Source: UBA1181 sp045639525
GTDB lineage: Bacteria; Bacteroidota; Bacteroidia; Bacteroidales; Paludibacteraceae
DNA: 64,000 bases
Assembly (NCBI GenBank): GCA_045639525.1
Contig: JAZUDI010000045.1
Coordinates: forward strand, 1 to 64,000
Direction: 5' to 3'
How positions within the stretch are numbered: the first letter of the stretch is position 1; each line of letters begins with the position of its first letter. A program made the translations under genes and the position numbers. Shown in pieces: positions 25,230 through 33,268 of the stretch. A model generated the notes under the pieces. The model ran no database searches, was not told where the DNA came from, and saw only the letters and a list, made by a program, of their open reading frames with translations.

Positions 25230-26456
25230 TTATTTCCTTCTAAACATTTTCGCTGCTCTTTGCACGCCCGCCACGAGGATGTCGATCTCCTCTTTGGTGT
25301 TGTAGATGCCGAACGACGCGCGCACGGTTCCTTCGATACCGAAGGCTGCCATGACAGGCTCCGCGCAGTGGTGTCCTGTGCGGACCGCGATGCCTAACTT
25401 GTCTATGATTGATCCCAAATCGTAGGGGTGGATGTCACCCACGAGGAAGGATACCAAGCCACTTCTATTTTGGGCGTTGCCGATGAATCGGATATTCTCC
25501 ACTTCGCCTAATCTCTCCAAAGTGTAGCGTACCAACTCCTGTTCGTGCGCCGCGATCTCCTCCATGCCGATGGCGCTGACATAGTTGAGTGCCTCCGCCA
25601 AGGCTGTAGAACCGATATAGTCTGGGGTTCCCGCCTCAAATTTGAAGGGCAACTCGTTGAATGTGGTCTTCTCGAAGGTGACCTTTTGGATCATCTCGCC
25701 GCCGCCTTGGTAGGGTGGTATGCGCTCCAGCCACTCCTCTTTGCCATAGAGGACGCCGATACCGGTAGGCCCGTAAATCTTGTGTCCTGAGAAGACGTAG
25801 AAATCCGCGTCGAGCGCCTGGACATCCACGGGCGTGTGGGGCACTGATTGTGCACCGTCCACCAATACTGGAATGTTGTGGCTATGTGCCTTCGCGATGA
25901 TCTCCGCCACAGGGTTGATGGTTCCCAAGGTGTTGGAAACATGGGCGATGGAGATGAGTTTGGTCTTCGCCGTGATGAGTTCGTCCAGTTTTTCCAACAG
26001 CAGTTCACCCTTCTCGTCGAAAGGAATCACCTTGAGCACGATGCCCTTCTCCCCTTGAAGAAGTTGCCAAGGAACGATGTTGGAGTGGTGCTCCATATGG
26101 GAGACGATGATCTCGTCGCCCTCTTGGCATTGGCTTCTGCCGAAAGAGGAGGCTACTAAGTTGATGGCCTCCGTGGTGCCTCTGGTAAAGACGATTTCAC
26201 GGGCGTGTTTCGCATTGATGAATTTCCGGACGGTTTCGCGCGCCGCTTCGTGGGCTTCCGTCGCCACCTGGCTGAGGAAGTGGACACCACGATGGATGTT
26301 CGCATTGTTGTTGAGGTAATTTTCGCTGATCTTCTCTACCACGCACATCGGTTTCTGCGTCGTGGCCGCGTTGTCCAAATAGACCAACGGCCTTCCGTAA
26401 ATCTCCTTCTTTAAGATAGGGAAGTCCTCTCTGATTTTATTGATATCGAAACTCAT
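25230..26456 (-). CDS. sufS: SufS cysteine desulfurase
   Basis: 408 residues from MSFDINKIREDFP; in-frame codons up to 26516 lack conservation. PLP lysine in FYVFSGHKIYGPTG, DNAATTQKP near the N-terminus, THMEHHSN-type histidine in VSHMEHHSNIVPW, and the active Cys in VRTGHHCAEP. Class II desulfurase that hands sulfur to SufE. The two genes form an operon; the SufBCD scaffold genes are not in the window. Confidence 0.95.
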   Translation of the reverse strand: MSFDINKIREDFPILKKEIYGRPLVYLDNAATTQKPMCVVEKISENYLNNNANIHRGVHFLSQVATEAHEAARETVRKFINAKHAREIVFTRGTTEAINLVASSFGRSQCQEGDEIIVSHMEHHSNIVPWQLLQGEKGIVLKVIPFDEKGELLLEKLDELITAKTKLISIAHVSNTLGTINPVAEIIAKAHSHNIPVLVDGAQSVPHTPVDVQALDADFYVFSGHKIYGPTGIGVLYGKEEWLERIPPYQGGGEMIQKVTFEKTTFNELPFKFEAGTPDYIGSTALAEALNYVSAIGMEEIAAHEQELVRYTLERLGEVENIRFIGNAQNRSGLVSFLVGDIHPYDLGSIIDKLGIAVRTGHHCAEPVMAAFGIEGTVRASFGIYNTKEEIDILVAGVQRAAKMFRRK

Positions 26457-26555
26457 CTCTTTGCACTTTTCCGCGAATTTACGAAAATATGGGCAAAAAT
26501 GTAGAACTTCATTCAATATTACATTGAGATAAAGAATCGCTTGTCCAAATACTAT

Positions 26556-27101
26556 TCAATGGTTATTTTCTACTTCATGTTTGGTTATGAGGTAATTTTG
26601 CAGTACATTTGCAATACCTCCATTAGGTTGTGGTGAAGAAGCTGTGCTTTCATGAACCGGGTTAGACGCAACAACCTCTTGGAGATTTTTTGTTAAAAAG
26701 GATTCGTGTAGATACAATCGTTGTTGCTTGAGGTTTGCAATTACTTCAACAGCGCATACGTATTTTTCTTCCGCTATTTGTATTGGAGCAGCAATTATGC
26801 CGGTCATTTGCTTCTTGCCATTTGTTCCGTAGTAATTTAATGGCATTATAACAACACCTTTTTCTAGAACATCTTTTACGGCAGCAAAAGAAGCTGATTT
26901 AACTCTACTATTACCATGTTGTTTGCTGTTTTGCACGCCTTTCTTATCTAATACCACAGTACCCAAAGGTGAGTTTGCCGTTCCACCTTGTAATTCAAAG
27001 AAAGCAGAAACTTGGTTGGCAAATGACATGCCTTCTTTGGGTAGAAATTCGTCTCCCTTCAATATACATACCGGACTATCATTTAATAAATCCATTTCCA
27101 T
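26556..27101 (-). CDS. Orphan PBECR-like (Barnase/EndoU/ColicinE5/RelE-fold) protein
   Basis: 181 residues. The order GTVVLDKKGVQNSKQHGNSR, AAVKDVLEKGVVI, GIIAAPIQIAEEKYVCAVEVIAN, QRLYLHESFL follows the pattern of phage-associated nuclease domains of the BECR fold (PBECR). In those, the conserved His, Lys/Arg and the YLHE segment form the proposed active site. These domains normally end large phage head or polyvalent proteins; here the domain is almost the whole protein, with a short lead and a Ser/Pro-rich tail. The gene seems more A+T-rich than sufS and yraN beside it, suggesting transfer. Family placement is from memory of motifs, so moderate. Confidence 0.5.
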   Translation of the reverse strand: MEMDLLNDSPVCILKGDEFLPKEGMSFANQVSAFFELQGGTANSPLGTVVLDKKGVQNSKQHGNSRVKSASFAAVKDVLEKGVVIMPLNYYGTNGKKQMTGIIAAPIQIAEEKYVCAVEVIANLKQQRLYLHESFLTKNLQEVVASNPVHESTASSPQPNGGIANVLQNYLITKHEVENNH

Positions 27102-27190
27102 ATTCTTTCTTTGTAAATGTCTGTATAAAGGGCATTTAGTTGCTTCGTTTTTGTAGGTTGGGTGTTTGGTTAGTGGGATGAATAAACCTA

Positions 27191-27553
27191 CTACGGCAAA
27201 AAAGCATCCTCAATATGCTCGATAGAGTAATTCCCCTCCAAAGGTGCTGTGATTACCGAGATGATATCGAATTGTGTCGGCAGTAGAATATTGAATTTAA
27301 AAATGTAGGCCTGCGCCGCCAAGATCGTGTTTCGCATTTTCGTTTTGTTCACGCTGTCCGCAGGGTGGATTCTGTAATTATCCTTGCGCGTGCGCACCTC
27401 CACGACGACCAGCGTGTTGTTGTGTTCCGCCACGATGTCCAATTCCAGTTTTCCGCTTCTCCAGTTCCGATGTCTGATTTTGTAGCCTTTGTCGATCAGG
27501 TAGGCCACCGCCTTTTCCTCGCCCATTTGGCCTAATTCGTTGTGTTCCGCCAT
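27191..27553 (-). CDS. YraN family (UPF0102) nuclease-like protein
   Basis: 120 residues from MAEHNELGQMGEEKAVAYL. The core GYKIRHRNWRSGKLELDIVAEHNNTLVVVEVRTRK carries the E...D...ExR pattern of the restriction-endonuclease-like fold. It is a conserved putative Holliday-junction or DNA-processing protein. A two-box promoter lies upstream at 27586-27617. Confidence 0.9.
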   Translation of the reverse strand: MAEHNELGQMGEEKAVAYLIDKGYKIRHRNWRSGKLELDIVAEHNNTLVVVEVRTRKDNYRIHPADSVNKTKMRNTILAAQAYIFKFNILLPTQFDIISVITAPLEGNYSIEHIEDAFLP

Positions 27554-27585
27554 AATGCAAATTTTTAACAGGTTAATATTCGTCA

Positions 27586-27617
27586 CAAAAGTAACAAATG
27601 TTTAGATAATACACAAA
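27586..27617 (-). promoter_or_regulatory. Two-box Bacteroidota promoter of yraN
   Basis: On the minus strand, TTTG is followed after 20 bases by TACTTTTG (27586-27593). This fits the -33/-7 consensus well. Confidence 0.65.
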
Positions 27618-27640
27618 TGTAATCGGACGGGCCAATGTAC

Positions 27641-27682
27641 ATAATTCAAAATTCATAATTCAAAATTCATAATTCACAATTA
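27641..27682. repeat. 14-bp tandem repeat in the hemW promoter
   Basis: Unit ATAATTCAAAATTC: two perfect copies and a third with mismatches. It occupies the place of the -33 region before the TACCTTTG box. Confidence 0.85.
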
Positions 27683-27688
27683 CCTTTG
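27681..27688 (+). promoter_or_regulatory. -7 promoter box of hemW, next to the start codon
   Basis: TACCTTTG ends four bases before the ATG at 27693. Transcription should then begin at or within a few bases of the start codon. Confidence 0.5.
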
Positions 27689-27692
27689 CATT

Positions 27693-28820
27693 ATGGCAGG
27701 TATCTATATCCATATTCCACTCTGTAAGAATCGCTGTATCTATTGTGATTTTTACTCCTCCACCTATGACGGCAATCGGGAGGAGTTGCTTCATGCGATT
27801 TGCGCTGAACTGCAATCCAGAAGGGATTACCTGCGAGGAGAGCGGATAAAGACGCTCTACTTGGGCGGCGGAACCCCATCTTTGCTGCGGATAGAGGAGT
27901 TGTCGCGGATTTTCGGAACGGTGATGGACCATTACGACTGCGACTTCGAGGAGGTGACCTTGGAGGCCAATCCCGATGATCTGAGTGAGGATTTCGTCCA
28001 ATCGTTGAGGCGGTTGCCGATCAACCGTTTGAGTTTGGGCATCCAAAGTTTCCATGACGATGACCTACGGCTGCTTAATCGACGCCATACGGCGGAAGAG
28101 GCAAAGACTGCTGTGAAGCGTTGCCAACAGGCGGGCTTCACCAATCTGAGCATTGATCTGATCTATGGTTTGCCCAACCAGACACTGGCGGCGTGGCAAG
28201 ACAACATCGAGCAGGCCATCGCGTTGGATGTTCCCCATATCTCCGCCTATCACCTCACCTATGAGGAGGGAACGAAGATATACCGAATGTTGCAAAAGGG
28301 TGAAGTAAAGGAGGTGGATGAGGCGTTGAGCGTGGAGATGTTCCGCACTTTGCGCCAAAGGTTAGCGGAGGCGGGGATCCTGCAGTACGAGATCTCCAAT
28401 TTCGCGAAGCATGGGATGCATGCGCGGCACAACTCCTCCTATTGGGATGGTACGCCCTATTTGGGCGTGGGGCCCTCTGCCCATTCGTTCGATGGGAAGG
28501 ACCGCCGTTGGAACATCGCCGACACGAGGCGATACATCGCTTTGATGAAAGAGGGGAAGCCCTATTATGAAATAGAGGTTTTAGACATTGCCTCCTCTTA
28601 TAATGATTATGTCATCACCTCTCTCCGCACCATAGCGGGTATGGATTTGAAACGGGTTTCGGATCGTTTCGGTGAGCCCTACGCCACCTATTGCATGCGA
28701 CAGGCGGAGCCCTGCGTCAGGGAGGGGTTGGCGGAGGTTTCCGGGGAACGCTTGGCGTTGACTGAACGTGGCCTCTTCCTCTCGGACGCGATAATGGAGC
28801 GTCTGATGTGGGTAGAGTAA
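27693..28820 (+). CDS. hemW: HemW, radical SAM heme chaperone
   Basis: 375 residues. Cluster motif C11-x3-C15-x2-C18 in HIPLCKNRCIYCDFYS, YLGGGTPSLL, TLEANPDDL, SLGIQSFHDD and DLIYGLPNQT; HemW C-terminal domain from about 290. Formerly annotated as oxygen-independent coproporphyrinogen oxidase. The HemN-specific N-terminal extension is absent, so a heme chaperone role is preferred. Confidence 0.92.
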   Translation: MAGIYIHIPLCKNRCIYCDFYSSTYDGNREELLHAICAELQSRRDYLRGERIKTLYLGGGTPSLLRIEELSRIFGTVMDHYDCDFEEVTLEANPDDLSEDFVQSLRRLPINRLSLGIQSFHDDDLRLLNRRHTAEEAKTAVKRCQQAGFTNLSIDLIYGLPNQTLAAWQDNIEQAIALDVPHISAYHLTYEEGTKIYRMLQKGEVKEVDEALSVEMFRTLRQRLAEAGILQYEISNFAKHGMHARHNSSYWDGTPYLGVGPSAHSFDGKDRRWNIADTRRYIALMKEGKPYYEIEVLDIASSYNDYVITSLRTIAGMDLKRVSDRFGEPYATYCMRQAEPCVREGLAEVSGERLALTERGLFLSDAIMERLMWVE

Positions 28821-28834
28821 TTAATTAAATTTGT

Positions 28835-28842
28835 AACTTTGC
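28835..28842 (+). promoter_or_regulatory. -7 promoter box of coaD
   Basis: TAACTTTG, 21 bases before the ATG at 28864. It makes the in-frame TTG at 28852 an unlikely start. Confidence 0.55.
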
Positions 28843-28863
28843 GGAAAATTATTGGCATATAAG

Positions 28864-29328
28864 ATGAAAAGAGCATTATTCCCAGGTAGTTTCGATCCCT
28901 TCACGATTGGTCACTATTCCGTTGTGAAACGTGCGTTGAATTTTGTGGACGAAGTGGTCATCTCCATTGGTGTGAATGACGCTAAGCGTTGTCTTCTCTC
29001 CGTCGATCAGCGATTGGCGATTATTACCAAAGCCTTCCATGACGAACCGCGCGTAAAGGCCAGATGTTACGACGCCTTGACGGTTGACTTCGCCAAAGAG
29101 GTGGGTGCCAATGTCATATTAAGAGGTATCCGCTCCATCCAGGATTTCGAGTATGAGAAGACCATCGCGGACGCCAACCGAAGTCTGTCGGGTATCGACA
29201 CTGTGCTTTTGTTCACCGAACCGCAACACTCTTTCGTCAGCTCTACAGTGGTGCGTGATCTGATCCGTTACGGAAAGGACATCAAAGATTTTTTGCCACC
29301 CAATGTCTCTTTGGAGGATTTGAAATAA
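28864..29328 (+). CDS. coaD: Pantetheine-phosphate adenylyltransferase
   Basis: 154 residues from MKRALFPGSFDPFTIGH. Nucleotidyltransferase motif TIGH at 14-17 and the C-terminal SSTVVRDLI. It makes dephospho-CoA from phosphopantetheine and ATP. Typical length for the family. Confidence 0.96.
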   Translation: MKRALFPGSFDPFTIGHYSVVKRALNFVDEVVISIGVNDAKRCLLSVDQRLAIITKAFHDEPRVKARCYDALTVDFAKEVGANVILRGIRSIQDFEYEKTIADANRSLSGIDTVLLFTEPQHSFVSSTVVRDLIRYGKDIKDFLPPNVSLEDLK

Positions 29329-29411
29329 TATTAACACTCTTTAACATATAAAATTTTTAAAAGAGTATAATTGTTGCTTTTTTTGCGGAAAATTTGGGTA
29401 TATAGTATCTG

Positions 29412-30287
29412 ATGAAAAAGAAAGCAAAACATAGATTTTTTAATTCGAAGCTCACATCAGCGATCAGTATTTCGATTGTACTCTTTTTATTAGGTTGTAT
29501 CATCTTTGTCGGATTCATGTCTAACAGGCTGACTACCTATGTTTTAGAGAATGTGACTTTGACCGTATTCGTAAAAGAGAATAGTACAGAGGAGGCCCGC
29601 TTGAACCTTGAGAAATATTTGGCGGGACAACCATATACCACAAAGGAAAAATTTATCGACAAGGAGACTGCCATCCGCGAACTATGCGAGGAGATCGGCG
29701 AGGATCCTGAGGATTACAAGGACATCAACAGAATTTTGGATATGGTGGAGGTGCACATGAACGCGCAATACGCGAACAATGACAGCATCATCCCGATAGC
29801 GGAGAGCATCGAACTCTTCGATTGTGTCGATCATGTCGATTACCAGGAGGATATGGTCGACCGTATCGGCAACAACATCCAAAAGTTGGTATCCGTCCTG
29901 ATTTGTACGGCGGCAGTCTTGCTGCTGATTTCTTATGTCTTGATTAGCAATACAATACAATTGTTGATCCATTCGGATCGTTTCTTGATCCACACCATGA
30001 CATTGGTGGGAGCCTCCCCTTCGTTCGTGCGCCGTCCATACATTATGGAGAGCCTTTTGATCGCTGTGGTGGCCTTCGTTTTGGCGACCTGCTACATGTT
30101 AAGTCTGGGTTATTTCCTGAAGGATGATCTTCCGCCAAGTTTGGATGGTATGACCAGCGATCCGATGCTTTACATCGTCGTGTTGGGCAGCATCTTTATT
30201 TTCAGCATCATCATCACGACGGTGGCCACTCATCGTGCTGTCAGCAAGTATTTGAAGCACCAAGTGGATGATTTGTATTATATTTAA
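29412..30287 (+). CDS. ftsX: Cell division protein FtsX
   Basis: 291 residues. One N-terminal helix (about 15-37), an extracytoplasmic domain (about 40-160) and three C-terminal helices with the MTLVGASPSFVRRPYIMESL motif. With FtsE it forms the ABC-like complex that controls peptidoglycan hydrolases at division. It starts the ftsX-DUF3098-uppP-truB-queA cluster typical of Bacteroidales. Confidence 0.93.
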   Translation: MKKKAKHRFFNSKLTSAISISIVLFLLGCIIFVGFMSNRLTTYVLENVTLTVFVKENSTEEARLNLEKYLAGQPYTTKEKFIDKETAIRELCEEIGEDPEDYKDINRILDMVEVHMNAQYANNDSIIPIAESIELFDCVDHVDYQEDMVDRIGNNIQKLVSVLICTAAVLLLISYVLISNTIQLLIHSDRFLIHTMTLVGASPSFVRRPYIMESLLIAVVAFVLATCYMLSLGYFLKDDLPPSLDGMTSDPMLYIVVLGSIFIFSIIITTVATHRAVSKYLKHQVDDLYYI

Positions 30288-30312
30288 TTTGTAAGTTTTA
30301 ATAATAAAATAA

Positions 30313-30612
30313 ATGGACAAGAAGGAGAGTTATGCGTTGCCTAAGGAGAATTTGCTTCTCATGGCCGCAGGTTTCGTTATCATTATCATTGGTTTTGTTT
30401 GTATGATTGGCGGTGGAAGCCCTGATGGAGTTTCTTTCAACCCGGAGATTTTCAGCCCTATGAGAATCACAGTAGCGCCGGTTATCGTTGTGTTCGGCTT
30501 CTTCTTCGAAGTCTTCGCGATTTTGTGGAGCCGTCCTTCCAAGGAGGATGAACAGGAGGAGGAGACCTCTTTAAAGGCGCACGAAGGAACCAGTGTTATT
30601 CGTAAATCATAA
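30313..30612 (+). CDS. DUF3098 small membrane protein
   Basis: 99 residues with two helices (17-33 and 52-70). PKENLLLMAAGFVIIIIGFVCM and GGGSPDGVSFNPEIFS are the family marks. Function unknown; always beside ftsX and uppP in this group, so an envelope or division role is likely. Confidence 0.88.
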   Translation: MDKKESYALPKENLLLMAAGFVIIIIGFVCMIGGGSPDGVSFNPEIFSPMRITVAPVIVVFGFFFEVFAILWSRPSKEDEQEEETSLKAHEGTSVIRKS

Positions 30613-30628
30613 GGGAGGAGGATTATAA

Positions 30629-31468
30629 ATGGATTGGTTACAGGCATTGATCCTTGGTTTGGTCCAAGGTTTGACGGAGTATCTACCCGTATCTTCCAGT
30701 GGACATTTGGAGATTGGTAAAGTATTGTTGGGCGAAGGCGCCGAGGCGGGCGGCCTGACTTTTGATATCGTGGTGCATGTCGCTACGGTGTTGGCTACCT
30801 TGTGTGTCCTCTGGAAAGAGGTGGCGTGGATCTTCAAAGGTATGTTCAAACCCTTCGAAGAGGGTAAGATGAATGATGAGCAGAAGTATGTCTTGAACAT
30901 TTTGATCTCTATGATTCCGGTGGGAGTCGTGGGTCTCTGCTTTAAGGACCGCATCGAGGCGCTCTATGCGGACAATATTCTTCCGGTGGTTGGTTGTTGC
31001 CTATTGGTGACGGCGACTCTGCTTGCCTTGACTCACTTTTTGAAACCACAACCTCGTGAGCAGATTTCTCCATTGCACGCCTTCGTCATCGGTATCGCGC
31101 AAGCGGTGGCTGTCTTGCCTGGTTTGTCCCGTTCGGGATCGACGATCGCTACTGGATTGTTGCTTGGCAACAAGAAAGAGTCTTTGGCGCAGTTCTCCTT
31201 TTTGATGGTGATTCCGCCTATTTTGGGTGAGGCCTTGTTGGACTTTAAGCATATTGTCGCCCCTTCGGCTGAATACTTGGCTGAACACGGCATGGAAGAG
31301 CCGATCGGTATGCTTCCTTTGATAGTGGGTTTTATTGCGGCCTTCATCAGTGGATGTTTCGCTTGCAAGTGGATGATTGCCCTTGTCAAGAGATTGAAAT
31401 TGATCTATTTCGCCATCTATTGCGCCGTTGTGGGTGCGGGATGTTTGGCATATACCATATTCGCGTAA
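30629..31468 (+). CDS. uppP: Undecaprenyl-diphosphatase
   Basis: 279 residues with eight hydrophobic segments. Catalytic motifs LTEYLPVSSSGHL near the start and GLSRSGSTIATGLLLG near 165. It regenerates undecaprenyl phosphate for cell-wall synthesis and gives some bacitracin resistance. A GGAGG site lies about 10 bases before the start, which is uncommon in this window. Confidence 0.96.
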   Translation: MDWLQALILGLVQGLTEYLPVSSSGHLEIGKVLLGEGAEAGGLTFDIVVHVATVLATLCVLWKEVAWIFKGMFKPFEEGKMNDEQKYVLNILISMIPVGVVGLCFKDRIEALYADNILPVVGCCLLVTATLLALTHFLKPQPREQISPLHAFVIGIAQAVAVLPGLSRSGSTIATGLLLGNKKESLAQFSFLMVIPPILGEALLDFKHIVAPSAEYLAEHGMEEPIGMLPLIVGFIAAFISGCFACKWMIALVKRLKLIYFAIYCAVVGAGCLAYTIFA

Positions 31469-31472
31469 AGGG

Positions 31473-32180
31473 ATGAATTTCATTGACGGCGAGATATTGT
31501 GTTTTGACAAACCGTTGACATGGACTTCGTTCGACATTGTCAATAAGGTGCGTTACCTCATCAAGCGGCAATTGAATGTCAAGAAGTTCAAGATCGGCCA
31601 TGCGGGGACGCTGGATCCTTTGGCTACCGGTGTCTTGATTGTCTGTACAGGCAAGGCCACCAAGCGTATCGAGGAGATGCAATACAAGACCAAGGAGTAT
31701 GTCGCCACCTTGAAATTGGGTGCCACAACCCCCTCCTTCGATTTGGAGCAAGAGATCGACGCGACCTATCCGACGGAGCATATCACCCGTGAGATGGTTG
31801 AGCAGACGCTACCTCGCTTCTTAGGTGAGATTTGGCAGGTGCCGCCTACCTATTCCGCCGTGAAGGTGAATGGCAAGCGTGCCTACGATTATGCCCGCAA
31901 GGGGGCTGAGGTGGAGTTGAAGCCCAAATTGTTGGTCATCGATGAGATAGAGTTGTTGGATTGCTCGCTGCCGGAAATCACGATCCGCGTGGTTTGCAGC
32001 AAGGGCACATACATAAGGGCGTTGGCCCGTGACATTGGTTTGGCGCTGAACAGTGGTGCGCATTTGACTGCGTTGCGGCGCACGAAGGTGGGCGATTTCC
32101 ATGTGGAGGATTGCCTCTCCATCGAGCAGTTCCAGACCATGATGAATGAGTTAGAACAGAAAAATTCCGATATAGCATGA
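31473..32180 (+). CDS. truB: tRNA pseudouridine(55) synthase TruB
   Basis: 235 residues from MNFIDGEILCFDKPL, four bases after the uppP stop. Catalytic Asp48 in HAGTLDPLATGVL, plus YKTKEYVATLKLG and QVPPTYSAVKVNGKRAYDYAR. It makes the T-loop pseudouridine in tRNAs. The stop overlaps the queA start by four bases (ATGA), so translation is coupled. Confidence 0.95.
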   Translation: MNFIDGEILCFDKPLTWTSFDIVNKVRYLIKRQLNVKKFKIGHAGTLDPLATGVLIVCTGKATKRIEEMQYKTKEYVATLKLGATTPSFDLEQEIDATYPTEHITREMVEQTLPRFLGEIWQVPPTYSAVKVNGKRAYDYARKGAEVELKPKLLVIDEIELLDCSLPEITIRVVCSKGTYIRALARDIGLALNSGAHLTALRRTKVGDFHVEDCLSIEQFQTMMNELEQKNSDIA

Positions 32181-33226
32181 AATTATCAAAATTTAAATTC
32201 AACTTGCCTACTGAGCAAGTCGCCCTCTACCCGGCTCACAACAGGGATGAGGCTAGATTGTTGGTACTCAATCGTAAAACCGGAGAAATCGAACATAAGA
32301 TATTCAAGGATGTTCTTCAATATTTTGATGACAAGGATGTCTTTATATTTAACGACACGAAGGTATTCCCTGCCAGATTGTATGGTATCAAGGAGAAGAA
32401 CGGTGCCAAGATCGAGGTTTTCTTGCTTCGTGAGTTGAACCATGAGTTGAAGTTCTGGGATGTGTTGGTAGATCCTGCCAGAAAGATCCGTATCGGAAAC
32501 AAATTGTATTTCGGCGAGGATGAGTCGTTGGTGGCTGAGGTGATCGACAATACCACCTCCCGTGGCCGTACCCTCAGATTCCTTTATGAGGGATCTTATG
32601 AGGAGTTCCGCGAGACTTTGTACAAGTTGGGCGAGACACCGTTGCCAAAGTTCATCGACCGTCCTGTAGAGCCAGAGGATGCTGAGCGTTACCAAACCAT
32701 CTTTGCGAAAAACGAGGGCGCTGTGGTGGCACCGACCGCTGGTATGCACTTCAGCCGTGAGTTGATGAAGCGTTTGGAGATCAAGGGTTGCGAGTTCGCT
32801 TATTTGACCTTGCATGCGGGGTTGGGTAACTTCCGTGAGATTGACGTGGAGGATTTGACCAAGCATAAGATGGATTCCGAGGAGATGTATATCAACGAGG
32901 AGTGCACCAAGATCGTGAACAGAGCGCACGAGGCGAAGCAACACATCTGTGCGGTGGGTACCACTGTCTTGCGCGCCGTTGAGAGCAGCGTGGGCACAGA
33001 TGGTTTGATCAAGCCTTTCGAGGGATGGACCAACAAGTTCATCTTCCCGCCATACAACTTCACAGTGGCTGACCGATTGATCACCAATTTCCATACACCA
33101 TACTCCACCTTCTTGATGATGGTTTGCGCATTCGGCGATTACGATATGGTGATGAACGCATACAACGAGGCATTGAAGGAGGGTTACAAGTTTGGCCCTT
33201 ACGGCGACGCTATGTTGATCCTTTGA
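32177..33226 (+). CDS. queA: S-adenosylmethionine:tRNA ribosyltransferase-isomerase
   Basis: 349 residues, standard QueA: FIFNDTKVFPARL, VVAPTAGMHFS, LTLHAGLGNFREI and ITNFHTPYSTFLMMVCAF. It transfers the ribosyl moiety of SAM to preQ1-tRNA to form epoxyqueuosine. Compare the longer paralogue at 6052-7287. Confidence 0.95.
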   Translation: MKLSKFKFNLPTEQVALYPAHNRDEARLLVLNRKTGEIEHKIFKDVLQYFDDKDVFIFNDTKVFPARLYGIKEKNGAKIEVFLLRELNHELKFWDVLVDPARKIRIGNKLYFGEDESLVAEVIDNTTSRGRTLRFLYEGSYEEFRETLYKLGETPLPKFIDRPVEPEDAERYQTIFAKNEGAVVAPTAGMHFSRELMKRLEIKGCEFAYLTLHAGLGNFREIDVEDLTKHKMDSEEMYINEECTKIVNRAHEAKQHICAVGTTVLRAVESSVGTDGLIKPFEGWTNKFIFPPYNFTVADRLITNFHTPYSTFLMMVCAFGDYDMVMNAYNEALKEGYKFGPYGDAMLIL

Positions 33227-33268
33227 TGCGAAATTTTGATTGTTAGAATTTTTAGATAGATATAGACG

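Noticed and set aside
24791..26456. Complete SUF operon
   Set aside because: Only sufS and sufE are present; sufB, sufC and sufD are not in the window.
26556..27101. Prophage region
   Set aside because: Only one phage-type domain is seen; flanking genes are housekeeping and there is no integrase, terminase or structural gene.
27641..27682. CRISPR-like short tandem repeats
   Set aside because: Units of 14 bp follow each other without spacers, so this is a simple tandem repeat. No CRISPR array or cas gene is present in the window.
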